Source: Alphaproteobacteria bacterium (GTDB lineage: Bacteria; Pseudomonadota; Alphaproteobacteria; SMXP01). From it: 6,464 nt of DNA. Position numbers and translations under genes: made by a program. Under the pieces are notes generated by a model. That model was not told the DNA's origin. It saw only the letters and a list, made by a program, of their open reading frames with translations, and searched no databases. Of this stretch, positions 1 to 5,175 are shown piece by piece (within the stretch, counting starts at the first letter, position 1; each line of letters begins with the position of its first letter). The stretch lies in the NCBI GenBank assembly GCA_021774995.1, contig JAJFIM010000043.1, positions 1 to 6,464 on the forward strand, read 5' to 3'.

Positions 1-2
1 AG

Positions 3-335
3 CTGGCCGGGGTCCTGGTGATGGGCTTGTCTGTGGTGTCGCTCTTTGCGCTGCCCTGGCTCGATACCTCCAAGGTGCGTTCGGCGCGCTACCGTCCGGG
101 GTTCAGAGTTTTTTTCATTCTCTTTCTGGGGGCGTCCAGCGGGGGGGGCGGGGGGGGGGCCAAGCCCCCTGAAGGATTGCCGCTCATTGTGGCGCGCGTG
201 GGAACGATTTATTATCTCGCCTTTATCTGGATCATCTTGCCGCTTCTGGGCGTGTTTGAGACGCCGAAAAATGTTCCGACGAGTATCAGCAAACCGGTTT
301 TGAGCGGCGCCGCCGCTTCGCAAGAAGCGTCATAA
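3..335 (+). CDS. petB: Cytochrome b of the bc1 complex, C-terminal part (5' end outside window)
   Basis: This is the end of cytochrome b, the membrane subunit of ubiquinol:cytochrome c reductase that carries the two b hemes and the quinone sites. The frame is open from the left edge, so the GTG at 18 and ATG at 21 are internal codons. The visible 110 residues include the hallmark LPWLDTSKVRSARYRP, the KPPEG loop, and the final helices (TIYYLAFIWIILPLLG followed by FETPK). The heme-ligand histidines and the PEWY region lie outside the window. Oddity: codons 129-158 encode GASSGGGGGG, where family members known to me have a hydrophobic transmembrane stretch. The distance between the flanking RP and KPPEG motifs still appears normal (see findings). 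Cytochrome c1 follows after 17 bp, as in a pet/fbc operon. In some relatives cytochrome b is fused to c1 or named fbcB. Here the stop at 333-335 shows that the two are separate. Confidence 0.95.
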   Translation: MAGVLVMGLSVVSLFALPWLDTSKVRSARYRPGFRVFFILFLGASSGGGGGGAKPPEGLPLIVARVGTIYYLAFIWIILPLLGVFETPKNVPTSISKPVLSGAAASQEAS

Positions 336-352
336 GGCATAGGGGAAGATCC

Positions 353-1300
353 ATGAAGATGAAACATACATTCGCCTTTGCACTTGCGGGTTTTGGACTT
401 GCCCTCTCTTTAGGGGTTTTGACTGCTGGACCGGCTCTGGCGCTCGGGTATGACAAGCCGCTTGAGGAACTCAGCTCGCGGGATATTCGCGACGCCGTCG
501 AAGCGGATCTTGGGAGCCGCCGCGCCGAGATGACGGCCGAGGAGGTGGAAGAGCTGGTGGCTGAGGCGATCGACGAGGTGAGAACCGATCTACTGGAAGC
601 GGAAGAAGCGCCTCACCGCGATTGGTCTTTTAACGGACCGTTTGGCGTATTTGATCGCGGGGCGCTGCAGCGCGGGTATCAAGTGTACCGTGAGGTTTGC
701 TCGGCGTGCCATTCCCTCAAATATGTCTCGTTCCGCAATTTAGCTGAAGACGGCGGCCCTGAGTTTTCTCACGAAGCGGTTGAAGCTCTGGCCGCGGAGT
801 TCACCATCGTTGACGGTCCCGATGACTACGGCGATATGTTTGACCGGCCGGGCAAACCGTTCGATATATTCCCCGCGCCTTATGAAAACGACAATCAAGG
901 GCGCGCGGCAAATGGCGGGGCGCTGCCTCCCGATCTGTCCTTGATCGCCAAAGCGCGCGAAGCGGGGCCAGATTATATCTACGCCCTTCTCATGGGCTAT
1001 AATAAAGAGATCCCGCCGCTGTTCAAAGCGCAGGAAGACTTGAATTACAATCCGTATTTTCCGGGCCGGCAATTGGCGATGACCTTTCAGTTGAATGAGG
1101 GAATCATTGACTACACCGATGGGACTGAGGCCACGTCGGAGCAGATGGCCCAAGACGTTTCGCAGTTTTTGTATTGGGCCGCCGAGCCCAAAATGGAAGC
1201 CCGCAAGGCGTTGGCCAAGCCTGTGTTAATCTACTTACTCATTCTCGTGGTTCTGCTTTACGCCTCCTATAAGCGGATCTGGCGCGAAGTGGATCATTAA
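353..1300 (+). CDS. petC: Cytochrome c1, heme-carrying subunit of the bc1 complex
   Basis: Cytochrome c1 passes electrons from the Rieske protein to soluble or membrane cytochrome c on the periplasmic face. The 315-residue product starts at an ATG 6 bp after AGGGGA (341-346). An in-frame ATG at 359 is an alternative start. Residues 1-30 form a signal peptide (basic start, hydrophobic core, ALA before L31). The covalent heme motif CSACH is at residues 116-120 (bases 698-712). GGALPPDLSLIAKAR is at 188-202, the likely axial Met is M243 in LAMTFQL, and the conserved DGTEAT...QDVSQFLYWAAEPK spans 256-280. One C-terminal anchor helix lies at about 288-306, followed by KRIW. Residues 34-87 are an extra acidic segment (19 Asp/Glu against about 6 Lys/Arg) before the usual WSFNGPFGVFDRGALQRG start of the mature domain. 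Paracoccus denitrificans c1 is known for a longer acidic N-terminal insert. The gene is the last of the operon and is followed by a terminator. Confidence 0.97.
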   Translation: MKMKHTFAFALAGFGLALSLGVLTAGPALALGYDKPLEELSSRDIRDAVEADLGSRRAEMTAEEVEELVAEAIDEVRTDLLEAEEAPHRDWSFNGPFGVFDRGALQRGYQVYREVCSACHSLKYVSFRNLAEDGGPEFSHEAVEALAAEFTIVDGPDDYGDMFDRPGKPFDIFPAPYENDNQGRAANGGALPPDLSLIAKAREAGPDYIYALLMGYNKEIPPLFKAQEDLNYNPYFPGRQLAMTFQLNEGIIDYTDGTEATSEQMAQDVSQFLYWAAEPKMEARKALAKPVLIYLLILVVLLYASYKRIWREVDH

Positions 1301-1344
1301 GAGGTTCATACGGCTGGGACTTTAGGGTCACGTCAAAATAAAAT

Positions 1345-1377
1345 GGGCTGTTCTTTTTAAAAAGAGCGGCCCTTTTT
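1345..1377 (+). terminator. Rho-independent terminator after the bc1 operon
   Basis: GGGCTGTTCTTTTT (1345-1358) pairs with AAAAAGAGCGGCCC (1359-1372) along its whole length, with only two G-U wobbles. In practice the inner U-A pairs open to form the loop. Five T follow at 1373-1377. The hairpin lies 44 bp after the cytochrome c1 stop and separates that operon from the mtnP-apt pair. An A-rich run lies just upstream (1334-1343). Confidence 0.88.
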
Positions 1378-1426
1378 ATTAACGTGGAACGCCCTCCCGC
1401 GCCTTTATCTCTGGGGCGCCGGCGGC

Positions 1427-1432
1427 TATGAT
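1427..1432 (+). promoter_or_regulatory. Possible -10 box of an mtnP promoter
   Basis: TATGAT at 1427-1432 matches a sigma70-type -10 hexamer at five of six positions and would start RNA near 1439, about 26 bases before the mtnP start codon. A terminator just upstream makes a promoter somewhere in 1378-1460 necessary unless read-through supplies transcription. No convincing -35 hexamer is present at the right distance (only CTTTATC near 1403-1409), so this is a weak call. Confidence 0.25.
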
Positions 1433-1464
1433 GTTCCCGTGCAACAGGTGAGGGGCGGTAAGGC

Positions 1465-2337
1465 ATGCGGACGACACTCGGCGTGATTGGGGGAAGCGGC
1501 GTTTACGATATCGAAGGGCTTGAAGACGCGGAGTGGCGCGCCGTGGAAAGCCCGTGGGGGGAACCCTCCGACGCGCTTCTCTGTGGGCGCCTGCAAGGGG
1601 TCAATATGGTCTTTCTGCCGCGCCATGGGCGCGGTCACCGCCTGACGCCGAGCGCTATAAACTACCGGGCCAATATCGACGCGCTCAAACGCGCCGGCGT
1701 CACCGACATCATTTCGCTCTCGGCCTGCGGCTCTCTGCGCGAAGATCTGCCGCCTGGAACGTTTGTGATGGTGGATCAGTTCATTGATATGACCTATGCG
1801 CGGGAGAAAAGTTTTTTCGGCCCGGGCTTTGTCGCCCATGTGTCGATGGCGCATCCCGTGTGTCCGCGTCTCAGCGCGGCATTGGGCGCGGCGGCGGAAG
1901 AGGTCGGCGCGCCGCATCATATGGGCGGCGCCTATCTCACCATTGAAGGGCCGCAATCCTCAAGCCTGGCTGAATCGCGTCTCTACCGCAATTGGGGCTG
2001 CGATGTGATCGGCATGACGAATATGCCCGAGGCCAAACTCGCGCGCGAAGCGGAGATCCCTTACGCCACTGTGGCCATGGTGACCGATTTTGATTGCTGG
2101 CATCCTGATCATGATCATGTGCAAGTGTCTGACGTGATCGCGGCGCTGCACAGCAATGCCGATAACGCCCGCCAACTGGTCGCCGCAATTGCGCCGAAAC
2201 TGGGACCAGAGCGCACCGCCTCGCCGCTCGGCATAGAGCGCGTTTTGGACAGCGCCATACTGACGCCGCCGGGGGAACGCGATCCTGCTCTCGTGCAAAA
2301 GCTCTCCGCAATTGTGGGCCGCGTAATGAAAGCATGA
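1465..2337 (+). CDS. mtnP: S-methyl-5'-thioadenosine phosphorylase (MTAP)
   Basis: This enzyme cleaves MTA, a by-product of polyamine and related pathways, with phosphate to give adenine and 5-methylthioribose-1-phosphate in the cytoplasm. The 290-residue protein has the usual family length and landmarks: phosphate-loop IGGSG (8-12), LPRHGRGH (51-58), NYRANI (66-71), SACGSLRE (86-93), VDQFID (103-108), IEGPQ...AES (160-171), GMTNMPEAKLAREAE (183-197) and TDFDCW (207-212). The two Asp at 208 and 210 correspond to the pair that distinguishes MTAP from purine nucleoside phosphorylase in human MTAP (D220/D222). Oddity: position 165 is Ser (codon TCC, 1957-1959) where the family usually has Phe in EGPQFS, the base-stacking residue (human F177). 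The start is the ATG preceded by TAAGG (1459-1463), with only one base between them. AGGGG at 1451-1455 is the better-spaced ribosome site. Its product adenine is the substrate of the next gene, apt, 68 bp downstream. Confidence 0.95.
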   Translation: MRTTLGVIGGSGVYDIEGLEDAEWRAVESPWGEPSDALLCGRLQGVNMVFLPRHGRGHRLTPSAINYRANIDALKRAGVTDIISLSACGSLREDLPPGTFVMVDQFIDMTYAREKSFFGPGFVAHVSMAHPVCPRLSAALGAAAEEVGAPHHMGGAYLTIEGPQSSSLAESRLYRNWGCDVIGMTNMPEAKLAREAEIPYATVAMVTDFDCWHPDHDHVQVSDVIAALHSNADNARQLVAAIAPKLGPERTASPLGIERVLDSAILTPPGERDPALVQKLSAIVGRVMKA

Positions 2338-2405
2338 GTATCAGCATACAAACTATTTGAGCCATTTTGTTTATCTTGCCGACTTATCAACACGAGTGAA
2401 GTTCC

Positions 2406-2933
2406 ATGGATATTAAAAGCGTCATCCGCACTATTCCCGATCACCCCAAGCCGGGGATCATGTTTCGCGACATCACCACGCTGCTCAATGACGCCAAGGG
2501 GTTTCGCCGCGCCGTCGATGATTTGGTGTTGCCCCATGTCGGCATGAAGATCGACAAAGTGGCGGGCGTTGAAGCGCGCGGCTTTATCCTGGGCGGCGCA
2601 GTGGCGCATCAATTATCGGTGGCGTTTATTCCTGTGCGCAAAAGCGGCAAACTGCCTTATGAAACCCATGCGCAATCATATGAGCTGGAATACGGCACGG
2701 ATGAGTTGGAAATCCACACCGACGCCATCCAGCCCGGCGAACAGGTGTTGTTGATCGACGATCTCATCGCCACGGGCGGTACGGCGGAGGCCTCCATCCG
2801 CCTCATTGAGCGCGCCGGCGGCGCCGTGGTGGCCTGCAGCTTCATCGTCGACCTGCCCGATCTGGGCGGCCGCAAGCGCCTGGAAGATCTCGGCATCCCC
2901 GTCATCGCCCTGTGCGCGTTTGAAGGCGAGTAG
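2406..2933 (+). CDS. apt: Adenine phosphoribosyltransferase
   Basis: Apt converts adenine and PRPP to AMP and pyrophosphate in the cytoplasm, recovering the adenine released by MTA phosphorylase. The 175-residue protein is of typical length. Visible motifs are the adenine-side HPKPGIMFRDITTLL (13-27), GVEARGF (54-60), the flexible-loop RKSGKLPYET (78-87) with SYELEYG (91-97), and the PRPP-binding VLLIDDLIATGGTA (114-127) with its two consecutive Asp and the TGGT phosphate loop. The start is ATG at 2406, with a modest ribosome site GAGTGA at 2394-2399. The 68-bp gap after mtnP is AT-rich, so apt may have its own promoter, although none is clear. The next gene converges on it, leaving only 25 bp between the two stop codons, and no hairpin terminator is visible there. 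Confidence 0.97.
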   Translation: MDIKSVIRTIPDHPKPGIMFRDITTLLNDAKGFRRAVDDLVLPHVGMKIDKVAGVEARGFILGGAVAHQLSVAFIPVRKSGKLPYETHAQSYELEYGTDELEIHTDAIQPGEQVLLIDDLIATGGTAEASIRLIERAGGAVVACSFIVDLPDLGGRKRLEDLGIPVIALCAFEGE

Positions 2934-2958
2934 GGGCAATTGCGTCCGCTACGTTCTT

Positions 2959-4086
2959 TTAAATAGTAAGCGCGAAGGCTTTGGAGGGGCGGCTGGCGTC
3001 GTATTGATCTTGCCAGGCTTGGGGAAGCTCGCTGTGTTGCACTTCCGTAAAGCCAATCGCGGTGAGTTTTTGCTCCAATTTTGGACTGATTCCAACTCCG
3101 AAGACCCCTTTGACGCCGCGCCTTTTAGCCTCTTCCATGAGGTGGGCGAAAAGTTCTGAGGCGCGCCCATATTTTCGATCGCGGAAAACAGTCGACCCGG
3201 TCGCGATCTCAACCCAGTCGCCGTACTCTTTGAACCGTAAAACGGAAACGATCTGCCCATCGATTTCATAAACCCAGAAATTATGAAGATTCTGGGCGAT
3301 GGAATTTTCTTCAACGGGCAGGATGCGGCCCGCCTCAATTTGCGGGCGAATCTGAAAGGCAATATCGCTGATATCGCGCAGCTCCGCCTGCCTGATTTGG
3401 CTTTCAGCTATCTTGCTAAAAAGAATGCCTGCGCCTTCATGGGTAAAAACTTCCTGACACAAAACGCCAGATTTACCGACGAGATAGGCGACTTCCGGTA
3501 TGTTGGCTTCCAGCAGCGATTGCACGAAACGCACAGTCTTTTCAAACTCTCCTAATTTGATTTCGTGAAGACGCTCACAAAAACTATCAATCTCATCGTA
3601 ATTGACGCGTGTCCGTGAAATAATTTCTTCTAATTGTTGTACTCTCTGGGTCAGAAAAATAATTTTTTTGGCCTTGAGCTGAGTGGCCATGTACTTTCCG
3701 AGTTTTTGAGAAGCTTCGACTTGCGTGGTTTGTGGTGTAAGGCAATGATAAACAATGACCGGCGTTTCACCCAGATTAAGCGCCGCCTCTATTTGGCTTA
3801 TATTGACTTTCAGGTCATAGGAGCCGGCGGCCTTTGGTTCTTGAGCCTGAATGAGGTTAAAATTCGTCCCATGCGCATTTGAAAGCGCAATCTCTCGTTC
3901 AAGTTCGAATTTAGGATCAGGCGCGGTAATCACCAGCTTGATGCCATAAGCGGCAAGAACTTTGAAATCAAGCACAAGGTCGCGAAAGGGTGTGTTGAAA
4001 GACAGGCCTATTGCCAGCACGTTATCGCGGTAGCGTTTCGCATAATGCGAAAACTCAAGCGCCCGATAAAGATCTGAAATATCCAT
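2959..4086 (-). CDS. N-acetylglutamate synthase-like protein (amino-acid-kinase-like domain plus GNAT acetyltransferase)
   Basis: This 375-residue protein has the two-part plan of ArgA-type N-acetylglutamate synthase. Residues about 15-225 resemble the amino-acid kinase fold: FRDLVLDFKVLAAYGIKLVI (34-53), PVIVYHC (109-115), KAKKIIFLTQ (138-147), and PEVAYLVGK..VLCQEVFTHEGAGILF (197-223). The last of these recalls the ArgA segment around its ElftrdG motif. No ATP-binding glycine loop is evident, as expected for an NAGS regulatory domain. Residues about 230-375 look like the GNAT part: IRQAELRDI, F270-WVYEIDG, acetyl-CoA loop R304-K-Y-G-R-A309, IGFTEV, and the ending LPQAWQDQYDASRPSKAFAL, close to the ArgA-type ending. 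The acceptor is unknown, since no arginine gene is nearby. The start has an excellent GGGAGG (4094-4099) 7 bases upstream. Hand-counted 60-base samples give 37-48% GC, against 68-73% in neighbouring genes, suggesting separate ancestry. Confidence 0.72.
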   Translation of the reverse strand: MDISDLYRALEFSHYAKRYRDNVLAIGLSFNTPFRDLVLDFKVLAAYGIKLVITAPDPKFELEREIALSNAHGTNFNLIQAQEPKAAGSYDLKVNISQIEAALNLGETPVIVYHCLTPQTTQVEASQKLGKYMATQLKAKKIIFLTQRVQQLEEIISRTRVNYDEIDSFCERLHEIKLGEFEKTVRFVQSLLEANIPEVAYLVGKSGVLCQEVFTHEGAGILFSKIAESQIRQAELRDISDIAFQIRPQIEAGRILPVEENSIAQNLHNFWVYEIDGQIVSVLRFKEYGDWVEIATGSTVFRDRKYGRASELFAHLMEEAKRRGVKGVFGVGISPKLEQKLTAIGFTEVQHSELPQAWQDQYDASRPSKAFALTI

Positions 4087-4120
4087 AGTTATGCCTCCCG
4101 TGGCGATTAGGAGCCATTCA

Positions 4121-4134
4121 CTGATTTAAGTCAA
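4121..4134. promoter_or_regulatory. Candidate FNR/FixK-type operator
   Basis: CTGATTTAAGTCAA matches 8 of the 10 specified bases of the FNR-family consensus TTGAT-N4-ATCAA, one mismatch in each half. It lies 34 bases upstream of the NAGS-like start codon, and its reverse complement also contains TTGACT, a possible -35 box for that gene. Class II activation (centre at -41.5) would place the leftward RNA start at the start codon itself, so activation of that gene is unlikely. Repression, or control of a rightward transcript, would fit the geometry better. This is a single-site match only. Confidence 0.3.
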
Positions 4135-4310
4135 TATCAGCCCATTGAGGCGCCGCAGTCTTTCCCGGAGATTCAGGACACTGATTGAACGGTTATACAG
4201 CGAAGGTGAGTCAAACCGAAATGCTCAGTGAATAAAGAACGAAAACCGCTCAGGCGGGAATTTGGCCTAAGCATCTGGACAACAGCCGTCCCATAGGATA
4301 TGGGGGTTTC

Positions 4311-4424
4311 ATGACAGTTTCATTCACATCGCGCTTACGCCGCCGTATTGGGAGGCGCCTGGAAGCAGGCGTCGGCGCTGGCGCGTTGAGTGTTCTCGTG
4401 AGGGTTTCAGGCTCTCTCAAGTGA
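4311..4424 (+). CDS. Possible small ORF, 37 residues, arginine-rich
   Basis: An ATG follows a GGGGG ribosome-site-like run (4302-4306) by 4 bases and opens a 37-codon frame ending in TGA. The peptide begins MTVSFTSRLRRRIGRRLE and continues with a small, mostly apolar stretch (AGVGAGALSVLVRVSGSLK). This gives a cationic front and a hydrophobic back, as in small membrane-associated peptides. I do not recognise it. An in-frame ORF of this size in GC-rich DNA can arise by chance, and nothing besides the ribosome-site-like run supports it. Confidence 0.18.
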   Translation: MTVSFTSRLRRRIGRRLEAGVGAGALSVLVRVSGSLK

Positions 4425-4495
4425 CGGGCGTCAGGGCAAAGCAAACATTCTGAGTTTTGACCGGACATACCGGTCCCGCCACACGAGATATTTCC

Positions 4496-5020
4496 ATGAC
4501 GCCGCTTAACCATTCTCTCAAATTTCAAACAACTGAGCCCGGCCATGCGCAAGCTGTGACGGCGCTTCTTGATCTTGCCTTCGGGCCGGGGCGTTTTGCC
4601 AAAACCGCTGCGCGTCTGCGCGAAGGTAACCGGCCCATTGAGGCGCTGTCCTTGGTGGCTTTTGAAGGCGCGGCTTTGCGGGCTTCCGTGCAGTTCTGGC
4701 CAATCCTGATCGGGCAGACCCCGGCGCTTCTGCTTGGACCCTTGGCGGTTGACCCGGCTGAGCGCGGCCGCGGCATCGGGCTTGGTCTGATGGCCCACGG
4801 CCTGGACACGGCGCGGGCGCTTGGCCATAAATTGGTTCTTCTGGTGGGCGATGCGCCCTATTACGCCAAAGTGGGTTTTGTTCCGGCGCAGCCCGGCGCC
4901 TTGACCATGCCGGGGCCGGTTGATCCTGCGCGTCTTTTAGTTTGTGAGCTGACGAAAGGCGCCATGGCAGATGTGAGCGGTACAGTTAAAGCCGTTACCG
5001 TTTTGCCGAGAACGGCTTAA
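4496..5020 (+). CDS. GNAT family N-acetyltransferase, YhbS-like
   Basis: This is a 174-residue single-domain acetyltransferase of the kind annotated as YhbS in many proteobacteria. The acceptor substrate is unknown. It opens with a GNAT-style strand and helix (FQTTEPGHAQAVTALLDLAFGPGRF, 10-34). A strand carrying LVAFEGAALRASVQFWPI (53-70) is followed by LLGPLAVDPAERGRGIGLGLM (79-99), with the acetyl-CoA pyrophosphate-binding pattern R90-G-R-G93-I-G95. LVGDAPYYAKVGFVPA (116-131) is the typical YhbS closing motif. I chose ATG 4496, with a weak CGAGA ahead, because homology begins just after it. The frame is open up to a TTG at 4457, which has no good ribosome site. An 8-bp inverted repeat (4989-4996 with 5011-5018) spans the end of the gene but lacks a clean T run. 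The gene converges on the membrane-protein gene across the palindromic repeat. Confidence 0.88.
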   Translation: MTPLNHSLKFQTTEPGHAQAVTALLDLAFGPGRFAKTAARLREGNRPIEALSLVAFEGAALRASVQFWPILIGQTPALLLGPLAVDPAERGRGIGLGLMAHGLDTARALGHKLVLLVGDAPYYAKVGFVPAQPGALTMPGPVDPARLLVCELTKGAMADVSGTVKAVTVLPRTA

Positions 5021-5062
5021 GGCTTAATCCCTTTCCTTTTGTTACCCTGCACCACTTCTTTT

Positions 5063-5154
5063 TGTCATCCCCGGCGAGCGAACGCATGCGAGCGCGATCG
5101 GGGACCCATGTTTGCTAAAATGCACTATGGATTCCCGCCTGCGCGGGAATGACA
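5063..5154. repeat. Bipartite palindromic repeat element with TGTCAT/ATGACA ends
   Basis: This 92-bp element consists of two palindromic units in opposite orientation. It starts with TGTCATCCCCG and ends with CGGGAATGACA, so the ends are inverted repeats. The left unit folds TCCCCG (5068-5073) onto CGGGGA (5099-5104) around a CGCATGCG core and is followed by CCCAT. The right unit begins ATGG and contains ATTCCCGCCTGCGCGGGAAT (5131-5150), an 8-bp perfect stem with a CTGC loop. The right unit fits the form ATTCCC-N8-GGGAAT known as dRS3 in Neisseria, and similar dispersed palindromes occur in many proteobacteria. It lies between the 3' ends of two convergent genes and could stop transcription or stabilise either mRNA. 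It has no coding capacity, so any mobility would be in trans. Confidence 0.75.
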
Positions 5155-5175
5155 AAGTTGAATTGTTCCGGATCT

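Larger units (their letters stand above)
4087..4495. other. Divergent intergenic region with no confident gene
   Basis: This 409-bp gap separates the NAGS-like gene (leftward) from the YhbS-like acetyltransferase (rightward) and must hold both promoters, but no sigma70 promoter with good -35 and -10 boxes stands out. It contains an FNR/CRP-like palindrome at 4121-4134, a weak CCGC/GCGG hairpin near 4247-4258, a possible 37-codon ORF at 4311-4424 and a short inverted repeat at 4460-4474. I see no tRNA or recognisable riboswitch. Confidence 0.6.

Noticed and set aside
1378..1464. A SAM-type or other riboswitch ahead of mtnP
   Set aside because: The leader available between the terminator and the start codon is only about 87 bases and shows no conserved riboswitch core or second terminator hairpin.
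1426..1956. Minus-strand frame across the first half of mtnP
   Set aside because: It lies antisense to a strongly supported enzyme gene and shows no recognisable motif.
4457..4495. TTG at 4457 as start of the YhbS-like gene
   Set aside because: There is no good ribosome site, the 13 extra residues do not look like GNAT sequence, and ATG 4496 begins just before the conserved fold.
4250..4828. A 192-codon minus-strand frame running from inside the YhbS-like gene into the divergent gap
   Set aside because: The composition is that of an antisense shadow (Arg/Pro/Gln-rich), and it overlaps a gene with clear GNAT motifs.
4989..5018. Intrinsic terminator at the end of the YhbS-like gene
   Set aside because: The AAGCCGTT/AACGGCTT stem is perfect, but the loop is 14 bases, the stem overlaps the stop codon, and no T run follows directly.
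5131..5150. Reading the dRS3-like palindrome as a Neisseria phage attachment site or a sign of Neisseria origin
   Set aside because: The surrounding genes are alphaproteobacterial in character, no integrase is present, and ATTCCC-N8-GGGAAT palindromes are widespread among proteobacteria.
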